Shown: positions 6,476 through 13,533 of the stretch, one piece after another
How the letters are laid out: each line of letters starts with the position of its first letter
Position numbering within the stretch: position 1 is the first letter of the stretch
DNA from: Taibaiella sp047605615
GTDB lineage: Bacteria; Bacteroidota; Bacteroidia; Chitinophagales; Chitinophagaceae
Length of the DNA: 13,533 nucleotides
Assembly (NCBI GenBank): GCA_047605615.1
Contig: JASGFI010000074.1
Location: 1 to 13,533 of the forward strand
Reading direction: 5' to 3'
The notes under the pieces: model-generated
Told to the model about the DNA's origin: nothing
What the model saw: the letters and a program-made list of their open reading frames with translations, nothing else
Database searches by the model: none
Made by a program: the position numbers and the translations under genes

Positions 6476-7039
6476 ATGAATGTAATAGTCAATACTGCGG
6501 CAGATACGCTGAAGGCGGGTGGGGCAATACTTTATCCCACCGATACGGTATGGGGCTTGGGCTGCGATGCGACCAATATTGGTGCCGTGTCGCGCATATA
6601 TCGACTAAAGCAAAGAGACGAGGCCAAAAGCATGATTATATTGTTGGCCGAGGCCAAAGACATATTTAAATACGTGGCCAATCCGCATCCCGACATAGTA
6701 AGCATCATCAAAGGTTTTGAACGCCCCACCACGGTTATTTACGAACAGGCATTGGGCTTGCCGGACAATCTCGTAAACAAAGACGGCAGCATAGCCATAA
6801 GGGTTACGAAAGATGCTCTGTGCAAACGGATAATAAAAAAACTGGGCGCGCCATTGGTGTCCACATCGGCAAACATTAGCGGCGAGCCTACTCCGGTAAG
6901 CTATAAGGACATAAGCGCAGCGATAAAATCATCGGTAGATTATATAGTGCCGCTAAGGCAGGACGAAGAAGCGGGGGCGCAACCTTCGAGCATCGTAAAG
7001 GTAGGCGCAGATGGGCAGGTAGAGGTGATGCGTGCATAA
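6476..7039 (+). CDS. tsaC: L-threonylcarbamoyladenylate synthase (TsaC/YrdC family)
   Basis: Proteins of this family make threonylcarbamoyl-AMP from threonine, bicarbonate and ATP, the first step of the t6A37 modification of ANN-decoding tRNAs. The 187-residue product covers the single YrdC domain and lacks the extra C-terminal domain of longer Sua5 proteins. Motifs seen are YPTDTVWGLGCDA at 20-32, the KxR-type YRLKQRDEAK at 42-51, STSANISGEP at 129-138 and PSSIVKV at 170-176. The start at ATG 6476 was chosen over an in-frame TTG four codons upstream, because the family begins just before the first strand. A strong terminator follows, so it is probably not cotranscribed with tex. The YciO paralogue is an alternative assignment. 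Confidence 0.9.
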   Translation: MNVIVNTAADTLKAGGAILYPTDTVWGLGCDATNIGAVSRIYRLKQRDEAKSMIILLAEAKDIFKYVANPHPDIVSIIKGFERPTTVIYEQALGLPDNLVNKDGSIAIRVTKDALCKRIIKKLGAPLVSTSANISGEPTPVSYKDISAAIKSSVDYIVPLRQDEEAGAQPSSIVKVGADGQVEVMRA

Positions 7040-7124
7040 GTAAATTAGGTATTATGCCCTGTGTGCGTGGGCAGTCGATGCAATGTTTCGTGAGCTTGAC
7101 GCAAAAAAACATGGTGGTGGCGGG

Positions 7125-7156
7125 GTTGCGCCCCATAGGGGCGCAACTTTATTTTC
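7125..7156 (+). terminator. Intrinsic terminator of the TsaC-family gene
   Basis: GTTGCGCCCC (7125-7134) and GGGGCGCAAC (7138-7147) form a perfect 10-bp stem with a 3-base loop, followed by TTTATTTT. It lies about 85 bases after the stop at 7039 and before tex. Confidence 0.8.
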
Positions 7157-7221
7157 GCTATTCTTTTGCGGCCTTTTTATAACTTCGCCGCCCCTTCGGC
7201 ATTTTTGCTTTGGGGAAAAAT

Positions 7222-7226
7222 AAGGA
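7222..7226 (+). promoter_or_regulatory. Shine-Dalgarno-like site of tex
   Basis: AAGGA lies 7 bases before the ATG at 7234 in an otherwise A-rich stretch. It supports that start over an in-frame TTG at 7210. Most other genes here have no such site. Confidence 0.4.
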
Positions 7227-7233
7227 TAAAAAA

Positions 7234-9486
7234 ATGAGTAAAACAATAACACTGCCCTCGGAAGTAGCCAAGCGTTTGGGTTTGCCGGAAAAAAATGTAA
7301 TCGCGGTGCTGGAATTATTGAACGGAGGTGCCACCATTCCCTTCATAGCGCGCTACAGAAAGGATAGCACGGGTGCCATGGACGAGGTGCAAATCCAAAA
7401 AATACAAGAAGAAGCCAAGTTTTTGCAGGAATTTGGCGACAGGAAAAATTTCATAGAAAAAACCATTGCCGAGCAAGGCAAAATGACCGACGAACTGCAA
7501 GGCAGATTGGATGCGGCCGCTACCATAACCGAACTGGAAGACATATACCTGCCCTATAAACCCAAGCGAAAAACCAAGGCGCAAACTGCCCGCGAAAATG
7601 GCTTGGAACCCTTGGCCATGCTGCTTTTGGAGCAACGGCAAGGCGTGGCGAAAGAATTGGCTGCACCATTTGTTACGGAAGCGGTAGCCGATGCCGATGC
7701 CGCCCTGCAAGGTGCACGCGACATAATAGCCGAAATAATGAACGAAGATGCCACGGTACGGGCAGGTATGCGCAACCTGTTTGAACGGAGCGCAACGGTA
7801 CAAAGCAAAGTGCTGGCCGACAAAGAGCAGGAAGGCCAAAAATATAAAGACTACTTCGACTTTGCCGAACCTGTAAGCAAAATACCCTCGCACCGCTTGC
7901 TGGCCATAATGCGTGGTTTCATGGAAGGCGTATTGCGCATGGCCATAGCACCCGAAGAAGAAGATGCTTTGGCTTTTCTGGAAAAAAAATATGTGACCTC
8001 TACCAATGAGGCCGCCGAGCAGGTAAAGCGAGCGGCAAAGGACGCTTATAGAAGGTTGTTGCAGCCCTCGTTGGAAAGCGAGTTCCGTACCGCACTTAAA
8101 TCGAAAGCAGATGAAGAAGCCATAGGTGTATTTGCCGAAAACCTGCGCCAGTTGCTTCTTTCGTCGCCATTGGGCAGCAAGAAAATACTGGCCATAGACC
8201 CCGGTTACCGCACGGGCTGCAAGGTGGTGGTGCTGGACGAAAAAGGCGAACTGCAACATTCCGACCTGATATATGTGCATGAAAAAAACTACAAACTGGA
8301 CGAGGCCAAACATAAAGTGGCAGGTTTGGTACACAAATATGCCGTACAGGCATTTGCCATAGGCAACGGCACGGCAGGCAGGGAAACGGAGCAGTTCGTA
8401 AAAGGATTGAACACTGGTTTGCCTGTCTTTTTGGTCAACGAAGATGGCGCATCGGTATATTCGGCAAGCGAAATAGCAAGGCAGGAATTTCCGGATAAAG
8501 ATGTAACGGTACGTGGCGCAGTAAGCATAGGCAGGAGGTTGATGGACCCACTGGCCGAACTGGTAAAAATAGACCCCAAAAGCATAGGCGTAGGGCAGTA
8601 CCAGCATGACGTGAACCAAGTAAGGCTAAAAGAAAAGCTGGACCAAACGGTGGAAAGTTGCGTAAATGCCGTAGGCGTAAACCTCAATACGGCGGGCAAA
8701 CACCTGTTGAGCTACGTGAGCGGCATAGGCCCTGCCTTGGCCGAGAATATAGTGCAATACCGAAAGGAACATGGCCGGTTTCGTAGCCGTAAACAGTTGC
8801 TGGAGGTAAACAGGCTGGGCAATAAAGCCTACGAACAATGCGCCGGTTTTTTGCGCATACCCGATGCCGAACATCCATTAGATGCCAGCGGCGTGCACCC
8901 CGAGGCTTATGCGGTGGTAGAAAAAATGGCCGCCGATGCAGGATTGCAGCTTAAAGATGTGATAGGCAACGAAACCATAGTCGCTACCATGGCACTGCCA
9001 AATTATGTTACGAGCGAAGTGGGGCTGCACACCCTGCAAGACATACTGAAAGAGTTGAAGAAGCCCGGCCTGGACCCCCGTAGCGAGGCGCAGGTGGTAG
9101 AGTTTGCGCAGATATACGGCATAGAAGACGTGCAGGTAGGCATGGTGGTGCCGGGTGTGGTAACTAACCTTACCCGTTTCGGCGCTTTCGTAGATATAGG
9201 CGTAAAGCAAGATGGACTGGTGCACGTGTCGGAGGTGGCGCATAGGTATATAACCGACCCATCGGAAGTGCTGAAGTTGAACGACAGGGTAATGGTAAAA
9301 GTTACGGAAGTGGATGTGGCCCGCAAGCGCATAGCGCTTTCCATCAAACAAACACAAGAAAAACCGCCCGCAGCAGCCAAGCCAAAGCCTGCAACGAGTA
9401 GGCCTATGGGGCATCAACAAAAACCGCAGGCAACCAACAACATGGTAGATGCTTTGAGCGACTTAAGGAAGAAATTCGGGAAGTAG
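7234..9486 (+). CDS. tex: Tex family S1 RNA-binding protein
   Basis: The 750-residue product is full length for Tex, a conserved nucleic-acid-binding protein related to eukaryotic Spt6 and linked to transcription and RNA handling. Domain order, from the ATG at 7234: an N-terminal helical Tex region (1-310) with NGGATIPFIARYRKDSTG at 30-47; a YqgF/RNase H-like domain (about 318-440) starting ILAIDPGYRTGCK; a helix-hairpin-helix region (about 490-550) with SGIGPALAENIVQYR and the second hairpin; a further helical segment; and an S1 domain at about 636-705 (GMVVPGVVTNLTRFGAFVDI, then QDGLVHVSE). A low-complexity tail rich in Lys, Pro, Ala and Gln closes the protein. The start choice is aided by an AAGGA site. 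It is probably its own unit. Confidence 0.97.
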   Translation: MSKTITLPSEVAKRLGLPEKNVIAVLELLNGGATIPFIARYRKDSTGAMDEVQIQKIQEEAKFLQEFGDRKNFIEKTIAEQGKMTDELQGRLDAAATITELEDIYLPYKPKRKTKAQTARENGLEPLAMLLLEQRQGVAKELAAPFVTEAVADADAALQGARDIIAEIMNEDATVRAGMRNLFERSATVQSKVLADKEQEGQKYKDYFDFAEPVSKIPSHRLLAIMRGFMEGVLRMAIAPEEEDALAFLEKKYVTSTNEAAEQVKRAAKDAYRRLLQPSLESEFRTALKSKADEEAIGVFAENLRQLLLSSPLGSKKILAIDPGYRTGCKVVVLDEKGELQHSDLIYVHEKNYKLDEAKHKVAGLVHKYAVQAFAIGNGTAGRETEQFVKGLNTGLPVFLVNEDGASVYSASEIARQEFPDKDVTVRGAVSIGRRLMDPLAELVKIDPKSIGVGQYQHDVNQVRLKEKLDQTVESCVNAVGVNLNTAGKHLLSYVSGIGPALAENIVQYRKEHGRFRSRKQLLEVNRLGNKAYEQCAGFLRIPDAEHPLDASGVHPEAYAVVEKMAADAGLQLKDVIGNETIVATMALPNYVTSEVGLHTLQDILKELKKPGLDPRSEAQVVEFAQIYGIEDVQVGMVVPGVVTNLTRFGAFVDIGVKQDGLVHVSEVAHRYITDPSEVLKLNDRVMVKVTEVDVARKRIALSIKQTQEKPPAAAKPKPATSRPMGHQQKPQATNNMVDALSDLRKKFGK

Positions 9487-9624
9487 GGGGGCTTACGGTT
9501 CGGGTAGATGAATAGCTGAGGTTTTATGCTTGCAGACAAGCTATACTTCGCACCGGGTAAAGATGTGCAATCGGATTTCGTTGGTCCATTGTGCGACATT
9601 CAAGAAAAAATCTTTTTATTCCCG

Positions 9625-9683
9625 CTTTGTCATGCCGTAGGCATCTATGCAGGGTGTTTTTAGTTCCTTTCAGGATGACAAGG
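9625..9683. repeat. Palindromic intergenic element with TTGTCAT ends
   Basis: The ends are CTTTGTCATGCCG (9625-9637) and CAGGATGACAAGG (9671-9683), inverted copies agreeing at 10 of 13 positions. Inside is a perfect small hairpin ATGCC-GTA-GGCAT (9632-9644). On the minus strand it opens TTGTCATCCTGAAAGGA, a form I recall as a common interspersed repeat in Bacteroidota. Confidence 0.55.
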
Positions 9684-9830
9684 GGGAGTGCCGTAATTGT
9701 GTTTTTACATGGTTGTTTTGGCAACGGGATTGGAATAGTATTGCCAACACGGGCAACCAAGTTCCTTGGAGCCTCGGTGCGATATTCATTGCACAAAACT
9801 ATGCGGCGTGCAGTATAAATGCATGCCCCA

Positions 9831-9884
9831 CTTGTCGTGCCGTTGTGATTACTTCTTTTGTGCCGTGGTGTCTTTGCTGGCAAA
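9831..9884 (-). repeat. Degenerate GGCAC/AAAGACAC-type repeat
   Basis: On the minus strand this reads GCCAGCAAAGACACC, ACGGCACAAAAG, then ATCACAACGGCACGAC: irregular tandem variation on an AAAGACACnAnGGCAC theme. Similar low-complexity intergenic repeats occur in several bacterial phyla. No protein family is apparent. Confidence 0.4.
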
Positions 9885-9957
9885 TATCAGGCTATTTTTG
9901 AAGCGCAAATTGTGCAAAAATGCACGGCACCGAACACAAAACCCTGTTTCATCGCAT

Positions 9958-9993
9958 AAGAAAGCGGCTACACATCGTTGTAGCCGCTTTCTT
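9958..9993. terminator. Two-way terminator between tex and sucD
   Basis: AAGAAAGCGGCTAC (9958-9971) pairs perfectly over 14 bp with GTAGCCGCTTTCTT (9980-9993), with one more A-T pair possible inside the loop. On the plus strand it is followed by T-rich sequence (TTATCTTC), and on the minus strand it lies about 20 bases past the sucD stop. It is the strongest hairpin in the window. Confidence 0.8.
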
Positions 9994-10014
9994 TATCTTC
10001 CCGATTGATATTTA

Positions 10015-10902
10015 TTAGGCAGAAACAACCGCTTTGCTCAGTACCGCCGCCATGGTCTTGCCTATGTCGGCGGGGCTGGCCACTACGTTGATGCCACATT
10101 CGCCCATTATTTTCATTTTGGCGGCAGCGGTATCGTCCGCGCCACCTACTATGGCACCGGCGTGGCCCATGCGGCGGCCCGGAGGTGCTGTTTGTCCGGC
10201 TATGAAGCCCACCACGGGTTTGCGCATATTGTCTTTCAGCCAGAGGGCGGCCTCGGCTTCCATGTTGCCGCCTATTTCGCCTATCATGATGATGCCTTCG
10301 GTTTCCGGGTCGTTCATCAATAACTCCACGGCTTCCTTGGTGGTAGTGCCTATGATGGGGTCGCCGCCTATGCCTATGGCGGTGGATATGCCCAAACCTG
10401 CTTTTACCGATTGGTCGGCAGCTTCATAAGTAAGCGTACCCGATTTGGACACGATGCCGATTGTTCCGGGCTTAAACACGAAACCCGGCATAATGCCCAC
10501 CTTGGCTTCGCCGGCAGTGATTACGCCGGGGCAGTTGGGGCCTATGAGGCGGCAATCGCGGCCTTTGATGTATTCGCGGGCTTTTACCATGTCTTGTACG
10601 GGAATGCCTTCGGTAATGCAAATGATTACTTTGATGCCCGCATCGGCGGCTTCCATAACGGCATCGGCTGCAAATGCCGGTGGTACAAAGATGATGGAGG
10701 TGTCGGCATCTGCTTGAACTACCGCGTCTTTCACGGTGTTGAATACCGGGCGGTCCAGGTGCGTGGTGCCGCCTTTGCCGGGCGTAACGCCGCCTACCAC
10801 ATTGGTGCCGTATTCTATCATTTGCGTAGCGTGGAAAGTACCTTCCGTACCGGTAAAGCCCTGTACTATTACTTTGGAGTCTTTATTGACTAATACAGCC
10901 AT
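10015..10902 (-). CDS. sucD: Succinyl-CoA synthetase (succinate--CoA ligase), alpha subunit
   Basis: SucD pairs with the beta subunit SucC to interconvert succinyl-CoA and succinate with phosphorylation of ADP or GDP in the TCA cycle. The 295-residue product is full length. The CoA-binding Rossmann domain shows VQGFTGTEGTFH (13-24) and GGVTPGKGGTTHL (37-49). GPNCPGVI lies at 121-128 and SKSGTLTYE at 152-160. The phosphohistidine is His247 in GRRMGHAGAI. sucC is absent: the gene upstream is the DUF4836-like lipoprotein. Since a -7 box and a TTG element lie about 70-95 bases before the ATG, sucD is probably transcribed on its own and relies on sucC elsewhere. Confidence 0.98.
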   Translation of the reverse strand: MAVLVNKDSKVIVQGFTGTEGTFHATQMIEYGTNVVGGVTPGKGGTTHLDRPVFNTVKDAVVQADADTSIIFVPPAFAADAVMEAADAGIKVIICITEGIPVQDMVKAREYIKGRDCRLIGPNCPGVITAGEAKVGIMPGFVFKPGTIGIVSKSGTLTYEAADQSVKAGLGISTAIGIGGDPIIGTTTKEAVELLMNDPETEGIIMIGEIGGNMEAEAALWLKDNMRKPVVGFIAGQTAPPGRRMGHAGAIVGGADDTAAAKMKIMGECGINVVASPADIGKTMAAVLSKAVVSA

Positions 10903-10968
10903 TGTTTAAAGTTTGAGAATTATGGAATATGTTTGGGCCAAATGCAAAATTCAATATCGAAAGTGCCG

Positions 10969-10999
10969 CAAATGTACAATAACTACCGATAAATGCCAA
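10969..10999 (-). promoter_or_regulatory. Promoter of sucD
   Basis: The minus strand has TTG at 10999-10997, a 20-base spacer, and TACATTTG at 10976-10969, a full match to the Bacteroidota pattern. The leader to the sucD ATG would be about 60 bases. Confidence 0.6.
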
Positions 11000-11064
11000 T
11001 AGGGGGAGGCAGTTCCTTCGTCTTTTTGCGCTTAGTTGATATAGTTTTCAATGTGCATGGGGGG

Positions 11065-12708
11065 CTATATGTCGGTGCTGTCTGCCGGGTAGGTTTCTTC
11101 CTGCTCGTTGCCATTGCGCGATTCGGCATCGGCCACTTTCTGCGCAAAATTGATGATTTGCATCAGCGAGTTTTCGTCTTTGTTTTGGAATTTCACTTCA
11201 AAATATATTTCCGTTGATTTCTTTGACGGTTTTTTGCTGTAGCCGGTAATGGATTCTATCAGTTTTTTGCCATCGGCAAACACGGCGGTATCTTCTTTGC
11301 CATACAGCAAATCGAGCGGCAAAGGCCGTATCGAATTTTTTATGTCGGCATAAAACGCAGTAGGTTTCTCTTTCAATTCCGAAGGTATATTGGCGGGCAC
11401 AGCGGCGTTTTGGGTAGCCGCCGCGGCCACGGCAGCATCGTTGGACACTGCTGCATAATTTCCTTTCACTACCAAGGTGGCAAATTCGCCCAATTTATAA
11501 ATACCCGCACCGGCTTGGGTAAGGATTTCGTTTTGCAAGGCCACCTGCATCAATTGGTCAAAAGCCGCGTGGTCGCCAATTTTGAATACCATGTTGGCCT
11601 TGAAGTGGGGCGTGGGGCTGGTGTAGCTGTAATTTTCGTCCCCCATGGCGTAAGAGCGGCTCTCGGTTTTTATGGTAAAATCGGCGACGGAAACCAAGAA
11701 ATCGCCCGTGAAGGCGGCCAATACTTTATCGGTACTTAGCCCATATTCTTTCAGGGCGCTTTCTACCAAGGGGTATTGGCCCAGGCTGTCTATCAACACT
11801 TTCACCCCTTTTGGGTCGAAATGGGTGTCCAGCATCAGGTTCATTTGCCGGCCGGGTATGTGGTGCAGCAAATCGTCGTTGTCGTTATTGCTTTCAAAGG
11901 CGGCGAGTATGGCACCCATGGTGGGGTTGTAATGGTAGTTGGCGGTACCCATTACTTTGCCTTTTTCAAAATCCACCCCGCCTATTACGTAGGCATCTTT
12001 TACCAATTTTTTTTGCGTGGCCAATATGGCACCGGGACTGCCCATCTGGTCTTGGGGCAGGGTAGCGGCCATTACTTCGTAATTGACCCAATAGCCAATA
12101 TCGTGGTTGTTTTCGGCCATTTCCTTGAAGTTCTCCGCGCTTGCCAGGCTTTCTTCTTTTTTAAGGTTAAATGTTTCGGCTACCGCCGCTGCCAGGCTTT
12201 GGCCGTTGCTGGTATTGTCGTAATAATCGCCCCCGGCCGAAACTACTATGGCCGTGTGTTCGTCCCAGCCGATGGCTGCATTTTCGCTTATGGCGGCTAC
12301 GACCCAAGCACCGTTTTTGGTTGCTTGGAGGCTGGGGAATTTCGACTTAAGGAAGGCGTTGAAATTATCTGCTTTTTTCAAGGGCAGTATGATGACGAAA
12401 CGGCTGCCGCCGCTGAATCGTTGGTCGGCTACGGCGTAGGCATAAAAAGTGCTTAGCGGGTCTATGCCGGTTTTTTCGAGGTCCAAATTTGTGCTGTCGC
12501 TGCCGAGGTACTTGGATATTTGCTGCATGAGCGAACTGCCGGAGAGGGAACTCAGCACTATTTTTTTTGCCAGCCGCTCCGTGTTGAGGCTGATAACGCC
12601 TATGGCATTCTTGGATATGTAACGGGTTTGGTCATCGTTGCGGCTGCAACCTGCCCATGCCACGGCGAGCAGCAGCAAAATGGGCAACACTGAATATCTG
12701 TTCTTCAT
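11065..12708 (-). CDS. DUF4836-like lipoprotein
   Basis: The 547-residue product begins with a lipoprotein signal peptide: MKNR, a hydrophobic run, and the lipobox AWAGC with the acylated cysteine at residue 21, followed by S-R-N-D. It is therefore probably anchored in a membrane on the periplasmic side or exported to the surface. The mature protein starts with ISKNAIGVISLNTERLAKKI (31-50), which resembles the opening of DUF4836 proteins of Bacteroidota (a P/S-K-x-A-hydrophobic start followed by a short beta strand), and continues with repeated alpha/beta segments. No catalytic motif is visible. The C-terminus is acidic (NGNEQEETYPADSTDI). Function unknown. A -7 box lies about 20 bases before the ATG, and sucD lies 162 bases downstream with its own promoter. 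Confidence 0.8.
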   Translation of the reverse strand: MKNRYSVLPILLLLAVAWAGCSRNDDQTRYISKNAIGVISLNTERLAKKIVLSSLSGSSLMQQISKYLGSDSTNLDLEKTGIDPLSTFYAYAVADQRFSGGSRFVIILPLKKADNFNAFLKSKFPSLQATKNGAWVVAAISENAAIGWDEHTAIVVSAGGDYYDNTSNGQSLAAAVAETFNLKKEESLASAENFKEMAENNHDIGYWVNYEVMAATLPQDQMGSPGAILATQKKLVKDAYVIGGVDFEKGKVMGTANYHYNPTMGAILAAFESNNDNDDLLHHIPGRQMNLMLDTHFDPKGVKVLIDSLGQYPLVESALKEYGLSTDKVLAAFTGDFLVSVADFTIKTESRSYAMGDENYSYTSPTPHFKANMVFKIGDHAAFDQLMQVALQNEILTQAGAGIYKLGEFATLVVKGNYAAVSNDAAVAAAATQNAAVPANIPSELKEKPTAFYADIKNSIRPLPLDLLYGKEDTAVFADGKKLIESITGYSKKPSKKSTEIYFEVKFQNKDENSLMQIINFAQKVADAESRNGNEQEETYPADSTDI

Positions 12709-12727
12709 GAAACCGGTAAATTGGGCG

Positions 12728-12735
12728 CAAATTTA
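12728..12735 (-). promoter_or_regulatory. Promoter -7 box of the DUF4836-like gene
   Basis: The minus strand reads TAAATTTG followed by CG, matching TAnnTTTG, about 20 bases before the ATG at 12708. A weak TTTCG lies near -33. The leader would be very short. Confidence 0.55.
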
Positions 12736-12796
12736 CTAAAGCAAGTTTAGAGCTTGTTCGAAATTCATTTATTTTTCTTGCGGTTCTTTTCGGCAT

Positions 12797-12824
12797 ACAC
12801 GCACCCTCTCGATGTAGTGCGTGT
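12797..12824. repeat. Inverted repeat in the divergent promoter region
   Basis: ACACGCAC (12797-12804) pairs perfectly with GTGCGTGT (12817-12824) across 12 bases. It lies between the two divergent promoters at 12728-12735 and 12893-12900, where an operator could sit, though no regulator gene is nearby. Confidence 0.35.
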
Positions 12825-12892
12825 TCAAGGGGAAAATTGACGAGGGGGGAATTTTAATGCTCTATAAATTAGGTAGAAATAGTAGGCAATTG

Positions 12893-12900
12893 TACTTTTG
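12893..12900 (+). promoter_or_regulatory. Promoter -7 box of the DUF4395 gene
   Basis: TACTTTTG followed by CG matches TAnnTTTG exactly. An ATTAGG about 19 bases upstream resembles the partial -33 element found before rpmI. The ATG follows at 12932, about 31 bases further on. Confidence 0.55.
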
Positions 12901-12931
12901 CGAGAAATTTTTCTAACCTAATAGCTAAGGC

Positions 12932-13402
12932 ATGGGTGAGCGGGCAGCCTCAAGGTTATATGTTGACGGGCAGGTAGTGCGTGTGGTCGCTGGTTTGGCA
13001 GCGGCCTTGACCGTGTTGACGATATGGACACATTGGACGTTTCCGGTATTTTTTCTTGCTGCCGATTTTGCCGTCAGGGCGTTTACGCAGGACACCTCGC
13101 CATTGGCAGGCTTGGCCAAGGAGCTGGCACGGATAATGAAGTTGCGGCCCAAGCGCGTTTTTGCACCGCCAAAACGGTTTGCGGCCGCATTGGGGTTTGT
13201 GTTTGCCGCCGCTACATTGCTGTTGCTCATTTTCAATAATCCCGTGGCTGATTATGTGGCTTGTGTATTGCTGGTTTGTGCCGTGCTGGAGTCGGTCTTT
13301 GGCCTGTGCCTGGGCTGCTATGTGTATAATTGGCTTGTGCTGCCCATTGTGGCGGCCATCGACAAGTTGCAAGGTGGACGAGGTAAACAACAAGGGAGTT
13401 GA
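12932..13402 (+). CDS. DUF4395 family integral membrane protein
   Basis: The 156-residue product is a small membrane protein. Hydrophobic segments cover roughly residues 15-50 (two spans), 84-101, and 105-142 (two spans), separated by a basic linker RIMKLRPKRVFAPPKRFAAALG at about 67-88. The pattern PKRF-A-x-x-G followed by a late FGLCLGCYVY segment with Cys126 and Cys129 is typical of DUF4395 proteins as I recall them. The CLGC pair suggests redox or metal chemistry, but the family function is not established to my knowledge. The ATG at 12932 is preceded by a promoter box and by AAGG only one base away, too close for a useful Shine-Dalgarno. No partner gene is visible before the window ends. 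Confidence 0.75.
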   Translation: MGERAASRLYVDGQVVRVVAGLAAALTVLTIWTHWTFPVFFLAADFAVRAFTQDTSPLAGLAKELARIMKLRPKRVFAPPKRFAAALGFVFAAATLLLLIFNNPVADYVACVLLVCAVLESVFGLCLGCYVYNWLVLPIVAAIDKLQGGRGKQQGS

Positions 13403-13533
13403 CACTAAATATTGCTCGGTATTGTTAATTCGGGATGGATTCAAACAGTTTCTATATAATTTTCACATCAAGGCCCTGCCTAAGTTCAAGACTCAAATGC
13501 AACACCTTAGCCAAATTATTTTGGGGGTACCCC
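13403..13533. other. Right-edge intergenic sequence
   Basis: The last 131 bases hold no gene I can support. There is a copy of the degenerate TAGAAACTGTTTGAA motif on the minus strand (13439-13454), and the final ten bases form the palindrome GGGGTACCCC. No terminator for the DUF4395 gene was recognised. Confidence 0.4.

Larger units (their letters stand above)
9487..9957. repeat. Patchwork of degenerate intergenic repeats after tex
   Basis: About 470 bases hold no credible gene but many inverted repeats: GCTTG-CAGA-CAAGC at 9528-9541, the palindromic element at 9625-9683, a degenerate palindrome with arms 9711-9724 and 9741-9758, CCAAG-TTC-CTTGG at 9757-9769, and the CAC/AAAG-rich repeat at 9831-9884. 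Several resemble interspersed repeats I recall from other Bacteroidota genomes, but no search was run. Confidence 0.5.

Noticed and set aside
7210..7233. TTG-initiated extension of tex (and similar TTG extensions at 4479 and 6464)
   Set aside because: The ATG starts fit the family N-termini, and for tex an AAGGA site lies at the proper distance.
7315..8619. Leftward 434-residue open frame antisense to tex
   Set aside because: Rich in Tyr, Phe, Gln and His with no family features, as expected for the antisense of a real gene; tex on the other strand is unmistakable.
9524..9883. Leftward 119-residue open frame across the repeat patchwork
   Set aside because: It spans several inverted repeats, and its translation looks repeat-derived (for example ILKGTKNTLHRCLRHDKAG encoded by the TTGTCAT element), so I treat it as not a gene.
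13524..13533. Palindrome GGGGTACCCC at the window end
   Set aside because: Ten bases at a cut-off edge give no context; it could be chance.
1..13533. CRISPR array, tRNA, rRNA, insertion sequence or prophage
   Set aside because: No regularly spaced direct repeats, cloverleaf or rRNA-like sequence, transposase or phage gene was recognised.

Overview
The window looks like chromosomal core-genome DNA from a member of the Bacteroidota. Three things point there. The protein set fits: a DUF4836-type lipoprotein, a DUF4395 membrane protein, and a short glycogen-synthase-like protein divergent from panC. Most starts lack a Shine-Dalgarno sequence. Several genes have a Bacteroidota-type -7 box (TAnnTTTG) at a sensible distance. 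I cannot name a genus. No mobile element, CRISPR array, rRNA or tRNA was recognised.

Layout. At 3-53 the tail of an unidentified rightward gene enters the window. At 366-1377 a leftward ribosomal-protein operon runs rpmI (L35), rplT (L20), rplS (L19). Behind two hairpins lies leftward glmS (1536-3377), which makes glucosamine-6-phosphate for peptidoglycan and lipopolysaccharide. Next is a leftward lone N-terminal GT5 (glycogen-synthase-like) domain protein (3646-4473), divergent from panC (4753-5595, pantothenate synthesis). A small unknown gene (5723-5965, leftward) converges on panC across a two-way terminator. A gene-poor, AT-rich stretch of 510 bases follows. Then come two rightward genes: a TsaC/YrdC-family gene (6476-7039, tRNA t6A modification) and tex (7234-9486, S1-domain RNA-binding protein). 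Between tex and the convergent sucD (10015-10902, succinyl-CoA synthetase alpha) lie 528 bases that appear to be a patchwork of degenerate intergenic repeats ending in a strong two-way terminator. A DUF4836-like lipoprotein gene (11065-12708, leftward) and a divergent DUF4395 membrane protein gene (12932-13402) close the window.

The genes are mostly independent housekeeping units, each with its own promoter or terminator signals, rather than one pathway. I did not find a convincing undescribed multi-gene system. The most interesting items are the GT5 protein that has lost the KxGG substrate-binding motif, the overlapping face-to-face promoter boxes between it and panC, the repeat patchwork after tex, and the gene-free 5966-6475 stretch beside an orphan small protein.
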